Assembly (NCBI GenBank): GCA_963825255.1
Contig: CAWGSF010000009.1
Location: forward strand, 62,001 to 126,000
Source: JAIBJN01 sp963825255
GTDB lineage: Bacteria > Actinomycetota > Thermoleophilia > Gaiellales > Gaiellaceae
Length of the DNA: 64,000 bases
Direction of reading: 5' to 3'
Shown piece by piece: positions 1 through 8,729 of this stretch. The notes under the pieces were generated by a model that was not told the origin of the DNA, did no database searches, and saw only the letters and a program-made list of their open reading frames with translations. The translations under genes and the position numbers were made by a program. Numbering within the stretch: position 1 is the stretch's first letter; every line of letters starts with the position of its first letter.

Positions 1-475
1 GGTTCTCGTTGGCCACGAGCGAGTGGGTGAGGAGAAGCGAGGACATGTGATCGGTGAGGCGCCGGTTGTGCTCCTCCGGCATCGTCCAGTCGAAGCTGCG
101 CAGGCCGGCCTCGAGATGGCAGACGGGGATGTGGAGCTTGACCGCCGCGAGTGCCGCCGCCAGGGTCGAGTTGACGTCGCCGGGGACGACGACGAGGTCG
201 GGGCGCAGGTCGAGGAAGGCGCGCTCCAGGCCCGCGAGCGCCGCCGCCGTCTGCTCGCCGTGGGAGCCCGAGCCGACCTCGAGCTGGACGTGCGGGAGCG
301 GGAGCGGCAGCTCGGCGAAGAAGACGTCCCTGACAGCCGCGTCGTAGTGCTGGCCCGTGTGGACGAGGCGCTGGTCGACCGCGCCGCGGCGCTCGAGCTC
401 CGCGTAGACGGGCGCGACCTTGATGTAGTTCGGGCGCGCGCCGACGACGTGGACGACGAGCGGCCGACGGCTCAC
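1..475 (-). CDS. wecB: UDP-N-acetylglucosamine 2-epimerase, 3' end outside window
   Basis: Non-hydrolysing epimerase family that interconverts UDP-GlcNAc and UDP-ManNAc in the cytoplasm, feeding surface-glycan synthesis. About 158 N-terminal residues are visible. Family landmarks appear in order: GARPNYIKVAPV, HTGQHYD, GDVNST, HLEAGLRSFD and PEEHNRRLTDH. The GTG start has GGAGGGG four bases upstream. The gene runs away from the LuxR/Wzz/Wzy set and shares a ~200-bp upstream region with it, fitting a divergently expressed polysaccharide locus. The C-terminal half lies beyond base 1. Family assignment is firm; the actual sugar product is inferred. Confidence 0.9.
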   Translation of the reverse strand, partial: MSRRPLVVHVVGARPNYIKVAPVYAELERRGAVDQRLVHTGQHYDAAVRDVFFAELPLPLPHVQLEVGSGSHGEQTAAALAGLERAFLDLRPDLVVVPGDVNSTLAAALAAVKLHIPVCHLEAGLRSFDWTMPEEHNRRLTDHMSSLLLTHSLVANEN

Positions 476-596
476 CGGTCCCCTCCGCGAAGAGACTCGG
501 CGATCAGCGCGTGCTTCGAGGACGATGCCGGGGACACCTGTCCTGAAGGTAGGTCGCCGCCGTCAGTCTTCCTATGGACGGACTGCCAGATCCTGA

Positions 597-639
597 CTAG
601 CCGTTGGGCTAGGCTGCGGCCGCAAACGCTGGCCCAACG
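597..639. promoter_or_regulatory. Inverted repeats between wecB and the LuxR-like gene
   Basis: Two nested inverted repeats lie in the divergent intergenic region. CTAGCC (597-602) and GGCTAG (607-612) form a small hairpin, and CGTTGGGC (602-609) is repeated inverted as GCCCAACG (632-639). Position upstream of the small LuxR-type gene makes an operator or attenuator plausible. Rest of the 476-680 gap shows no gene. Confidence 0.35.
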
Positions 640-667
640 TCGCGTAGGCGCGCGCGACGTGCGGCTC

Positions 668-673
668 TACGAT
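668..673 (+). promoter_or_regulatory. Candidate -10 box of a leaderless transcript
   Basis: TACGAT sits seven bases before the ATG at 681 with no ribosome binding site between, the arrangement of leaderless actinobacterial mRNAs. Similar TANNNT boxes precede several other starts in this window. No clear -35 was seen. Confidence 0.4.
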
Positions 674-680
674 CACGGCC

Positions 681-956
681 ATGACCACCGGCGCCGTCGC
701 CGAGACCGAGTTGCCCGATCCCAGCACCGTCCTCTCCCCCCGGGAGCTGGAGGTGCTCGATCTGGCCGCGCTCGGCCTCACGAACCTGCAGATCGCGACG
801 CGGCTGCACGTGACGGTCCACGCCGTCAAGTTCCACCTCGCGGCCGTCTACCGCAAGCTGGGCGTCTCCAACCGAACCGAGGCCGTCGTGCTCCGGCTCC
901 GCGCCGGGGGCCTCGCCGGCGGGGCGGCAGCCGACACCACCGACCTGGTCGCCTAG
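681..956 (+). CDS. Small LuxR/GerE-type DNA-binding protein
   Basis: 91-residue protein that is essentially a single LuxR-type helix-turn-helix (about residues 17-75) with LSPRELEVLDLAALGLTN and the recognition-helix segment TVHAVKFHLAAVYRKLGV. There is no receiver or sensor domain, so it cannot be a normal phosphorylation-controlled response regulator. It closely resembles the DNA-binding half of the regulator at 34643-35311, sharing YRKLGVSNRTEA. It is followed after nine bases by the Wzz-like gene, so it likely regulates the polysaccharide operon. Role is inferred from domain and position. Confidence 0.85.
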   Translation: MTTGAVAETELPDPSTVLSPRELEVLDLAALGLTNLQIATRLHVTVHAVKFHLAAVYRKLGVSNRTEAVVLRLRAGGLAGGAAADTTDLVA

Positions 957-965
957 GAGGCACGC

Positions 966-1757
966 ATGGATCTCCACGTCTACCTGAGCGTCCTCAAGCG
1001 ATTCCGCGTCGTCGTCATCGTCGGCATCGCGCTGGCGGCCCTGCTCGCGCTCTCCTCGTACTACACGATCGGGCGCAACGGCCTCACGCACCGCGAGGGC
1101 CAGACGTGGGAGAGCTCCGCGACGATCTCGGTCGACCCGAAGAACTACTTCCTCTACGGACGCTCCATCTCGCCGGAGACCGCGCAGGCGCTCGAGTCAG
1201 GCGCGGGCGGGGAGTACCGGAGGCGCTCAGGAGTCTACAAGAACCTGGACCCGGCCGAGTTCGCTGACGCGGGCAGCCTGACCTCGACGGCGATCATCTA
1301 CCTGAAGCTCGCGACGAGTGACGACGTGATCAAGCGCATCCTCGCGGACGGCGAGGGCCCGCTGGGCGGCACGGTCCAGACGTTCCCGGTGCTCGCGGGC
1401 GGCGAGACCCCGGTGCCGATGATCATCTTCGACGCGATCGCGCCGACCCCCGGGGCCGCGGTCTCGCTCGCGAGGCGGCACGTGGCGGCCTTCAAGGATT
1501 ACGTCACGGACGAGCAGAACAAGAGCGGCATCCCCCAGGACGAGCGCGTCGTCGTGAACACGCTCAACGCGCCGCAGTCGGCCACGCTGCTCGAAGCCCG
1601 CAAGAAGACCCGCCCGATCCTCATCTTCCTCACCGGGCTCGTCGCGGTGCTGGGACTGGCCTTCGTCCTCGAGAACCTCCGGCCTCGCGGGCCGGGCGGC
1701 ACGGTTGCGCAGATCGAGGAAGAAGAGCCGCCCCAACAGAAGCGGCGCTCGGCCTAG
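966..1757 (+). CDS. Wzz-like chain-length/tyrosine-kinase-adaptor membrane protein
   Basis: 263 residues with an N-terminal membrane helix (about 14-34), a large presumably extracytoplasmic domain and a second membrane helix near 216-236 (ILIFLTGLVAVLGLAFVLE) followed by a short charged cytoplasmic tail. This two-helix layout with the Wzz-type N-terminus (DLHVYLSVLKRFRVVVIVG) is that of polysaccharide co-polymerases setting chain length or export. No kinase domain is attached. The ATG follows GGAGG overlapping the stop region of the LuxR-like gene, and the Wzy-like gene abuts the stop codon, so the three are almost certainly cotranscribed. Confidence 0.8.
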   Translation: MDLHVYLSVLKRFRVVVIVGIALAALLALSSYYTIGRNGLTHREGQTWESSATISVDPKNYFLYGRSISPETAQALESGAGGEYRRRSGVYKNLDPAEFADAGSLTSTAIIYLKLATSDDVIKRILADGEGPLGGTVQTFPVLAGGETPVPMIIFDAIAPTPGAAVSLARRHVAAFKDYVTDEQNKSGIPQDERVVVNTLNAPQSATLLEARKKTRPILIFLTGLVAVLGLAFVLENLRPRGPGGTVAQIEEEEPPQQKRRSA

Positions 1758-3269
1758 GTGGCCGCGCCGGGAGCGTTCCGGCCGATGAAGCTCGTCACAG
1801 TCGAGACCGAGCGCGGGCCGATCCTCCCCGCCGCGATCGCCCTGTCGGCGACCGCGATCCTCGTCCTGGCGGTCCCGCTCGGGCTGCCGATCTTCGAGCT
1901 CTCCGCGCTGGCGGCGGTCGTCGTCGTGGGGGCGCTCGCCCACCGGACGCTGCTCCAGTGGCACGTGCTGCTGGCCTTCGCGATCCTCGTCATCTTCCTG
2001 ATCCCCATCAAGCGCTACGCGTTGACGGGGAACATGCCCTTCGACCTCGAGCCGTACCGGCTCGTCATCATGCTGATCCTGGCGGGGTGGCTGATTTCGC
2101 TCCTCGCCGACCCGCGCGTGGCGCTTCGCACGAGCGGTTTCGAGGGGCCGATGCTCCTCATCGGCGTCGCCACGGTCGGCTCCGTCCTCGCCAATCCCGG
2201 GCGCGTGACCGAGGTCCAGTCGGAAGTGATCAAGGGCCTCATGTACCTGGCCAGCTTCTTCCTCGTCTACTACCTGATCGTCAGCGTCGTCCGGACACGG
2301 GAGCACATCGACTTCGTCGCGAAGGCCCTGGTCGTCGCCGGCGCCATCGTCGGCGTCTTCGCGCTGATCGAGTCACGGACGGCCTACAACGCCTTCGACC
2401 ACCTGGGCGGGGCGCTCCCGTTCCTCGTCGACGCGGGCGGGCGGACCGGCGAGCTCGACACGCGCGGCGGCAACGTCCGCGTGTACGGCTCCTCCCAGAG
2501 CCCGATCGCCATGGGCGCCGCCTTCGCCATGCTGGTCCCGCTCGTCGTGTACCTGGCGCGGCGCACCGAGAACCGCCTGTGGTGGGCGGCCGGGGTCGTG
2601 CTCGGCCTCTCGACACTCGCCACGCTCACGCGCACCGGCGTCGTCATGCTCCTGCCGCTCGGCCTGGTCTTCGTCTTCCTGCGCTGGCAGGAGGTCAAGC
2701 GCCTCTGGTGGGCCGCGCTCCCGCTCCTCTGCCTCGTCTACTTCGCCCTACCGGGCACGCTCGGGACGCTCAGGGGCGCGTTCCTCCCTACCGGTGGCCT
2801 CATCGCGGAGCAGCAGAACCACCCGGGGTCCGTGGGGAGCGGCCGCATCGCCGACCTCGACCCCGCCCTCGCGGAGTGGTCGCAGCGGCCCGTCTTCGGA
2901 CAGGGCTACTCGACCCGCCAGACGGGTCGTGAGAACCGCACGGCCTTGATCCTCGACAACCAGTGGCTGAAGACGCTGCTCGAGACCGGGATCGTCGGCG
3001 CCCTCGCGTGGGCCTGGCTCTACCTGCGCTTCATCCGGCGGGCAGGAGGGGAGGCGAAACACGATCACTCGGACCGGGGCCTCCTCCTCGTCGGCCTGAC
3101 CGCGTCCGTCACGGCGTACGCGGTCGGCATGTTCTTCTTCGACGCCTTCTCGTTCATCCAGGTCACGTTCGTGCTCTTCATCCTCCTCGCGCTCGGCGCG
3201 GCGACGCTCCTGACGCCGCGACCCGAGCAGGAGCAGCGACCCGCGCTCGAGCCGTGGACCGACGACTGA
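1758..3269 (+). CDS. Wzy/O-antigen-ligase-like polymerase
   Basis: About 503 residues with roughly 11-13 hydrophobic membrane segments and a long extracytoplasmic loop near residues 330-390 (ending in WSQRPVFGQGYSTRQTG), the pattern of Wzy polymerases and WaaL ligases, which join undecaprenyl-linked repeat units. The given start is a GTG directly after the upstream stop codon; an in-frame ATG at 1785 is an equally possible start (MKLVTVETERGP). Neighbours are the Wzz-like protein and glycosyltransferases, favouring polymerase over ligase. Confidence 0.82.
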   Translation: MAAPGAFRPMKLVTVETERGPILPAAIALSATAILVLAVPLGLPIFELSALAAVVVVGALAHRTLLQWHVLLAFAILVIFLIPIKRYALTGNMPFDLEPYRLVIMLILAGWLISLLADPRVALRTSGFEGPMLLIGVATVGSVLANPGRVTEVQSEVIKGLMYLASFFLVYYLIVSVVRTREHIDFVAKALVVAGAIVGVFALIESRTAYNAFDHLGGALPFLVDAGGRTGELDTRGGNVRVYGSSQSPIAMGAAFAMLVPLVVYLARRTENRLWWAAGVVLGLSTLATLTRTGVVMLLPLGLVFVFLRWQEVKRLWWAALPLLCLVYFALPGTLGTLRGAFLPTGGLIAEQQNHPGSVGSGRIADLDPALAEWSQRPVFGQGYSTRQTGRENRTALILDNQWLKTLLETGIVGALAWAWLYLRFIRRAGGEAKHDHSDRGLLLVGLTASVTAYAVGMFFFDAFSFIQVTFVLFILLALGAATLLTPRPEQEQRPALEPWTDD

Positions 3270-4172
3270 GCTACGCGGTCGTCACGCCCGCGCGCGACGA
3301 GGCCGACGAACCTGCGGCGTCTGGCGCCGTGCCTCGCCGCGCAGACCGTCCTGCCGAGCGCCTGGGTGATCGTCGACAACGGCTCCTCCGACGGGACCTT
3401 CGAGCTGGCGACCGAGCTCGGACGGGAGCACGACTGGATCCACGCGACGGCGATCCCGGGAGCCGACGGGGCCGTTCGCGGCGGGCCGGTCATCCGCGCG
3501 TTCAACGCCGGGGTCGCCGCCTTGCCCGAGCATCCGGACGTCGTCGTGAAGCTCGACGCCGACGTCTCGTTCGAGCCGACCCACTTCGAGCGGCTGCTGG
3601 AGGCCTTCGCCGCCGACCCGAAGCTCGGCATCGCCAGCGGGAGCCTGTGGGAGCTCGAGGACGGCGTCTGGCGCCAGCAGTTCACGACGCGGGCGAGCGC
3701 CCGCGGCGCCGCGCGCGCATACCGCTGGGAGTGCCTCGAGGCCGTCTCGCCGCTCGAGGAGGCGATGGGCTGGGACGGCATCGACGAGCTGAAGGCCAAC
3801 GTGCGCGGCTGGAAGACGGGCACGATCACGGACGTGCCCTTCCGCCACCACCGGCAGGTCGGGGAGCGGGACGCCTCCCGCCGCGCCGCGTGGCAGGCCG
3901 AGGGCAGGCTCGCCCACTACATGGGCTACCGCTTCGGCTACCTCCTGGTGAGGAGCCTCTACCGCTCGCTCCGGGAGCCGGCGGCGCTCGCGATGGTCCC
4001 GGCCTACGCGGGGGCCGCGCTGCGCCGCGAGCCCCGCTTCCCCGACGAGGCGGCAAGGGCCCACCTGCGGGAGCAGCAGCGCCTCCGCCACCTGCCCGCG
4101 AGGGCGCGGGAGGCGTTCGGGAAGCGCTCGGGGCCGCCGGCGACGCTGGCCGGCCGCACCGGAGACGTCTGA
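3254..4172 (+). CDS. GT2 glycosyltransferase (one frameshift)
   Basis: GT-A fold glycosyltransferase: N-terminal SYAVVTPARDEAD, VDNGSSDGT, and the metal-binding VKLDADVSFEP. The GTG start overlaps the end of the Wzy-like gene by 16 bases. Between 3304 and 3311 the reading frame changes by one base; removing the G in GACGAAC restores a continuous typical N-terminus (EADNLRRLAP then LAAQTVLPSAWVIVDN). I therefore regard the gene as intact with an extra G. About 305 residues when repaired. Donor and acceptor sugars cannot be read from sequence. Confidence 0.85.
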
Positions 4173-5332
4173 CGGCCGAGGCGGGGCGGATCTCGGTCGC
4201 TCGCACGGTCGCGGAGGTCGAACGGCTCCGCCCGGCGCTCCGCGAGCTGCCCTTCGGGCGCGTCGACGCCGATCTCGACTTCTTCCTCGCCGTCATCGAG
4301 GCGCGACCGAGTGCGGCCCGCCCCCACGTCGTCGTCCTCGAGGACGAGAACGGGTCCGTCGAGGCGGCCGCCGTCGCCCGTGTGGAGGACGTCCGGCTCA
4401 CGAGCTCGATCGGCTACCGGCCGGTCTACCGGCCGACCGTCCGCTCGATCACGCTCGTCCACGGCGGCGTCGTCGGGGCCGACTCCCCCGCCGTCGCCCA
4501 CCGCCTCGTCGGCGAGCTCCGGGCGGCGCTCCGGCGCGGCGAGGCCGACCTCGTCCAGCTCCCGGCGCTGCGGGCCGACCGCCCGCTCTACGCGGCGGCG
4601 GCGACGGAGCCCGCCGGGATGCTCCGCGAGCGCTCGAGCGAGGCGACGCACCGGCGCGTCCACCTCCCCGCTTCGCTCGACGAGCTCCTGCAGTCGAAGT
4701 CGGGCAAGACCCGCGAGAGCGTGACCCGGTATGCGAAGCGCCTGCGCAAGGACCACGGGGACGAGCTGACGGTCGAGATCCTGCGCGAGCCCGCGGACGC
4801 CGACCGGCTGTTCCGCGACCTCGACCGGGTGGCGGCCCTGACCTACCAGCGCGGCCTCGGCGTCTCCTTCGCCGACACAGAGGAGCAGCGCGCGCTCACG
4901 ACGCTCGGGCTCGAGCGCGGATGGTTCCGCGCGTACGTCCTCTACCTCGCCGGAGCCCCGGTCGCCTTCTGGCCGGGGTACGCCTACGCTCGCACCTTCT
5001 TCATCGGGACGCCCGGCTACGATCCGGACTACGCGCGCTACCGCGTGGGCCAGTACCTCCACGCCGAGATGATCGACGACCTCTGCCGGGACGAGGGGAT
5101 CGACTACCTCGACTACGGCTTCGGCGACTCGGAGTACAAGCGCCGCTTCGGCAACGAGAGCTGGGAGGAGGCCGACGTCGTGTTCTTCGCCCCGAGCTTC
5201 AAGGGCGTCCGCGTGCGGAGCGTGCGCGCGGCGGTCGACTCGTCCACCCGACTCGCGAAGCGCGTGCTCGGCGGCGAGCGGACGGCGCGCCTCAAGAAGG
5301 CGTGGCGGGGCCGGGTCGCCGCCGGCGGCTAG
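4169..5332 (+). CDS. FemAB/GNAT-like transferase 1
   Basis: About 387 residues of the FemAB-like (BioF2-type) GNAT family: duplicated GNAT-like halves with landmarks RYAKRLRKDH, AYVLYLAGAPVAFW and IDYLDYGFGDSEYKRRFG. Such proteins add acyl or aminoacyl groups and are common in actinobacterial and PEP-CTERM-type glycan loci. No ATG, GTG or TTG lies at the expected N-terminus; CTG at 4169 overlaps the upstream stop as CTGA and is preceded by GGAG four bases away, giving M-TAEAGRISVARTV. Start is thus provisional. Strong paralogue of the gene at 10681-11953. Substrate unknown. Confidence 0.8.
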   Translation: MTAEAGRISVARTVAEVERLRPALRELPFGRVDADLDFFLAVIEARPSAARPHVVVLEDENGSVEAAAVARVEDVRLTSSIGYRPVYRPTVRSITLVHGGVVGADSPAVAHRLVGELRAALRRGEADLVQLPALRADRPLYAAAATEPAGMLRERSSEATHRRVHLPASLDELLQSKSGKTRESVTRYAKRLRKDHGDELTVEILREPADADRLFRDLDRVAALTYQRGLGVSFADTEEQRALTTLGLERGWFRAYVLYLAGAPVAFWPGYAYARTFFIGTPGYDPDYARYRVGQYLHAEMIDDLCRDEGIDYLDYGFGDSEYKRRFGNESWEEADVVFFAPSFKGVRVRSVRAAVDSSTRLAKRVLGGERTARLKKAWRGRVAAGG

Positions 5333-5338
5333 AGCTCA

Positions 5339-5488
5339 TTCCGGAGTGAGGCCTCGTCGCCGGGGTGTCCTGGGCGAGTGCGAGGCAAGGACGCAGGGAG
5401 CGCTCGTATCGAGGAGATACGGGCGCGACCGAGGACGCAGCATCGCGCCGTCCAGGGCGGCCCGGCGACTCAGTGCTTCACTCCGGAA
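5339..5488. repeat. Nested 150-bp palindromic element
   Basis: Four nested inverted-repeat arms with matched spacing: TTCCGGAGTGA (5339-5349) with TCACTCCGGAA (5478-5488); GTCGCCGGG (5356-5364) with CCCGGCGAC (5461-5469); CCTGG (5369-5373) with CCAGG (5452-5456); and a central CGTATC-gagga-GATACG hairpin (5405-5421). GGACGCAG occurs twice inside. It fills the junction of two convergent genes and supplies the last codons of the minus-strand gene. Could be a MITE-like or REP-like mobile repeat, a bidirectional terminator, or a structured RNA; only one copy is in the window. Confidence 0.6.
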
Positions 5489-6526
5489 GGGGCTCTCTGG
5501 CTGACGCGGGCGAGAACCGCCTCCGAGAGGTCCTCGAGGATCCGGGGGCTTCCGGCGAGCACGTCGATCTCGCCGCGCTTCTCGAGCGCGAGCGCGTCGA
5601 AGTCGGCGGGCGAGGAGAGGAGCGTGAGACGGCCGACCTTCTCGAGATGGCGGTCGACCCCTCCCATCTCCCCGCGGTAGATGCTGTACGCGGGGATCCC
5701 GACATAGGCGGCCTCGCGGATCATCGTCCCGCCGGAGCTGACGACGACGTCGGCTGCCTTCAGGAGCGGGACGAAGGGAACCGCCTCCCGGAGCACGACC
5801 GGCGGGTTCGCCCAGCGGAACCGGTCGAGGTAGGAGACCTGCCGGGGGTCGCGGGGCGAGAAGACGACGACGGCGGCCTCCTGCGCGGCGAGGTGGCCGA
5901 GGAGCTCGAGCGTGAGCTCACCCGAGGCCTCCCGGTAGTAGTGGCTCTCCTCGGCGGCCGGACGGAAGAGCACGCGGACGAGCCCGTCGTCCTCGATCCC
6001 GGGGAGCGGGTAGGGCTCGACGGCGCCCACGTCGAGCCCGGAGAACGAGATGTCCTCCTTCAGCCCGTGGTACGGGATCAGCCGCTCCGGCCTGACGCCC
6101 TGGCGCGTGTACGCCTCCGGGTCGATCACGTCCGGATGGATGACGTAGGAGCCGCGTGAAGCGCTCGAGCGTGAAGTCGGCGTGCTCGAAGTCCGAGACG
6201 CTGAAGTTCGGGACGCGCAGGCGGGCGGCGACCAGCACCGATGCCCGCCCGGCGTGCATGAGGGCGTCGGGGCGTGGCCGGCCGCGGAAGAAGCCGTTCA
6301 GTGCCCGCGCCCGCCCGAGCAGGCCCGCGACCTTCCGGGCCTTCCCCTTTCCGTAGCTCGCCCCCACCGGGTGGAACTCGGCTCCCTCGCGCGCGAGGAG
6401 GTCGAGGGCGATGCCGTAGTCCCGGGCCGTGACGACGGTCTCGGCGCCTGCCCGCTCGAACGAGCCCCTGAACGGGAAGAGGTACTGCACCTGCGGCGGG
6501 TTCTCGATGTCGATCCAGATCCGCAT
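5470..6526 (-). CDS. DUF354-type glycosyltransferase (one frameshift)
   Basis: GT-B-like DUF354 family protein, about 351 residues when repaired. N-terminus MRIWIDIENPPQVQYLFPF and C-terminal half with SSGGTMIREAAYVGIPAYSIY (a nucleotide-sugar binding region) are diagnostic. The frame changes near 6146-6152, within the segment reading ERFTRL; dropping one G gives FTGSYVIHPDVIDPEAY, restoring a continuous domain. It is followed downstream by the palindromic element, whose arm encodes the last residues (SGVKH). Just upstream on the same strand is a GT2 gene ending at 6549, so the two form an operon. Acceptor unknown. Confidence 0.82.
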
Positions 6527-6548
6527 GCTCGCGTGCGAAGCTCGACCG

Positions 6549-7437
6549 CTACCGCGCGTGAGGCCGGAGCCCCGTGGCCACGAGGAGCGCTGAGCCGTGG
6601 CCGGCCCGTGCCGCCCGCCCGCCCTTCGAGACGACCATGTGCGTCAGGGCCCCGAGGCCGACGCCGGCCCGCTCCGCCGCGGCCACGACCCGGCCGCTGT
6701 GCTTGCTCGCGTAGCGGACGCGGCTCTCGGCGAGCACGGGCAGGAGCGAGGTGCGGGGCGCAGACGCGCCGCCCTCGTGCCGGGCGACCGCCTCCGGCTC
6801 GAAGCGGACGTCGTACCCGGCGGCGCGGATCCGCCGGCACAGATCCTTGTCCTCGCAGTACATGAAGAAGCCCTCGTCGAACCCGCGCAGCTCCTGGAGA
6901 AGGTCGCGGCGGACCATCAGCCCGGCGCCCGAGATCCAGTCGGGCGACCCCGGGTGCTCGTAGGCCGCCTCGTCGGCGACCAGCTCGCTCGTCCACGCCG
7001 CGTGCGGGAGGACGCGGTGCAGGAACAGCGCGTTGGCGTACGTCGAGCTGAGGCGCGGGAAGCGGCGCTGCGAGAGCGCGACGCCCCCGTCCTCGAGGAT
7101 CTTCGGCCCGGCCGCGCCGACCCGGTGATCCTCCTCGAGCACGCGCGCGAGGCGGCGGACGGCGTCCGGCTCGATGACCGCGTCCGGGTTGAGGAACAGG
7201 ACGTACGGCGGCCGTGCCGGCGCGCCAGCCTGCGTTGCACCCGTAGGCGAAGCCGCCGTTCTCCGGCAGCTCGATCGTCGTCACGTCCAGGCCGGCGAGG
7301 GTCGCGAGGCTGTCGTCGGTCGAGGCGTTGTCGGCGACCACGACCGCGAGGTCGTCGGCCGCCGCGAGCGGCTCCACGCACGCGCGCAGGTGCGCGCGCG
7401 AGTTGTAGGAGACGACGACGACGTCGACGAGTGCCAC
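6549..7437 (-). CDS. GT2 glycosyltransferase, rhamnosyltransferase-like (one frameshift)
   Basis: GT2 protein of about 295 residues: VVVVSYNSRAHL at the N-terminus, VADNASTDDSL, YVLFLNPDAVIEPD (donor site) and GFFMYCEDKDLCRRIR, the combination typical of WcaA/rhamnosyltransferase-like enzymes. The frame breaks near 7213; deleting one G in GCCGGCA rejoins the two halves. GTG start at 7437 has a TACGCT box six bases upstream and no ribosome binding site, suggesting a leaderless transcript. First gene of the two-gene minus-strand unit with the DUF354 transferase. Confidence 0.85.
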
Positions 7438-7508
7438 TCTCCGAGCGTACACCGAGGTTTCCCGGCCGAGACTCGCCGTCCGGACAGGTTTTCGGCGACG
7501 GGCGGTTC

Positions 7509-8639
7509 GTGCCTCCGGCCCGCCGTTATCGTCAATGGACGTTCATCCTCGCCCTCGTCCTTCTCGCGCTCGCGATCCATGGCGCGACCCAGTCGTCCTC
7601 CGGGCCCGAAGCCGGGCCTCCGGAGCAGGCGGCGCCTGCAGAGCAGGCGGCCGAGCCCCGGGCGCCCGCGGATCTCTTCGTGTCGCCGGACGGCTCCAAC
7701 GCGGGGCTCTGCACCGAGGACGCGCCGTGCCGGAGCTTCAACCGCGCCTACCAGGTCGCCGCGCCCGGGGACGTCGTCGACGTCGCCGCCGGCTCGTATC
7801 CGTCGCAGATCCTCTACCGGAAGGCGGACGCGCAGCCGCCCCACGTCGTCATCCGCCCCGAGGAAGGAGCCCGGGTCGTCGTCGGCGACGAGGGCGCCAC
7901 GGTCGGCTGCATGGGCTTCGAGGGCGCCACGTACGTGACCGTCGAGGGCATGGAGACCGCGTACACGACCGTCGGGGGCCGGCGCCACCAGTGCGGGATC
8001 TCCGTCGGGCGCGGCGGGGCGCACGACGTCACGCTCGTCGACATCGACGCCGGGATGATCTGGTTCGGCGCCGACGACGTCACCGTGCGCGGCGGGGACT
8101 TCGGGCCCTCCGTCGACGAGAACATGAAGATCGAGTACGGCACGAGGCACGCGCCCCGCAACATCCTCATCGACGGCGCGGTCGTCCACGACGCCCGCTC
8201 CTACGAGCAGCACCAGGAGTGCCTGGCGCTCTGGGGCGGGCGGCGGATCACGATCCGCAACTCGCTCTTTGCGAACTGCGAGACCTTCCACATCTGGCTC
8301 GAGGCCGCCGGCGGCGTCATCTCCGACGTCCTCATCGAGGGGAACACGTTCACGCAGCCGGACCCCTCGCTCGGGATCGCCTCGACGATCAAGCTCGGCG
8401 ACCACGGCGGCGAGCTTCGGAACGTCGTGCTCCGGAGCAACCGGATCCTCGTGGACGACCTCTACGTCTACCAGGGCTACGGCGAGCGCGACAGCACGGG
8501 GAGCATCACCATCGAGGACAACGAGGTGGCGAGCCCGATCTCGCTGGAGAGCGGCGACGACTGCATGGTCGATGCGACGTACACGCCCAAGCCCGGCCTC
8601 GTCTACACCTGCCGCGGAAACCGGCTCGTCGGCCCCTAG
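7509..8639 (+). CDS. Secreted right-handed beta-helix (pectate-lyase-like) protein
   Basis: 376 residues. A GTG start gives a short basic segment and a hydrophobic signal or anchor helix (WTFILALVLLALAIHGA), then a Pro/Ala/Glu-rich linker and DLFVSPDGSNAGLCTEDAPC, the entry motif of parallel beta-helix proteins. The rest is repeating short strands with N-rich turns (for example ITIRNSLFANCETF, VLIEGNTFTQPD, VVLRSNRILVDD). Such proteins bind, cleave or epimerise polysaccharide chains outside the cell. Location within the glycan locus supports a role on its product. Catalytic residues could not be assigned. Confidence 0.8.
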   Translation: MPPARRYRQWTFILALVLLALAIHGATQSSSGPEAGPPEQAAPAEQAAEPRAPADLFVSPDGSNAGLCTEDAPCRSFNRAYQVAAPGDVVDVAAGSYPSQILYRKADAQPPHVVIRPEEGARVVVGDEGATVGCMGFEGATYVTVEGMETAYTTVGGRRHQCGISVGRGGAHDVTLVDIDAGMIWFGADDVTVRGGDFGPSVDENMKIEYGTRHAPRNILIDGAVVHDARSYEQHQECLALWGGRRITIRNSLFANCETFHIWLEAAGGVISDVLIEGNTFTQPDPSLGIASTIKLGDHGGELRNVVLRSNRILVDDLYVYQGYGERDSTGSITIEDNEVASPISLESGDDCMVDATYTPKPGLVYTCRGNRLVGP

Positions 8640-8662
8640 AACGCGCGTCGAACTGCACTTTT

Positions 8663-8681
8663 CCTCGCCTTTCGGGCGAGG
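8663..8681. terminator. Hairpin after the beta-helix gene
   Basis: CCTCGCC and GGCGAGG form a seven-base stem around a small loop, 24 bases past the stop codon. ACTTTT lies on its 5' side, so it looks better as a minus-strand terminator than plus-strand; no U-tract follows on the plus strand. Confidence 0.35.
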
Positions 8682-8701
8682 GCCGGGCCTCGAACGGGCA
8701 C

Positions 8702-8707
8702 TAGACT
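8702..8707 (+). promoter_or_regulatory. Candidate -10 box for the GT2 gene at 8730
   Basis: TAGACT about 22 bases before the ATG at 8730, preceded by TCGAACGGGCAC, which resembles the CGAACGGC core repeated at 23397 and 24463. No convincing -35 was seen. Confidence 0.3.
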
Positions 8708-8729
8708 CGTTCTGAAGGCTCCGCTCTAG

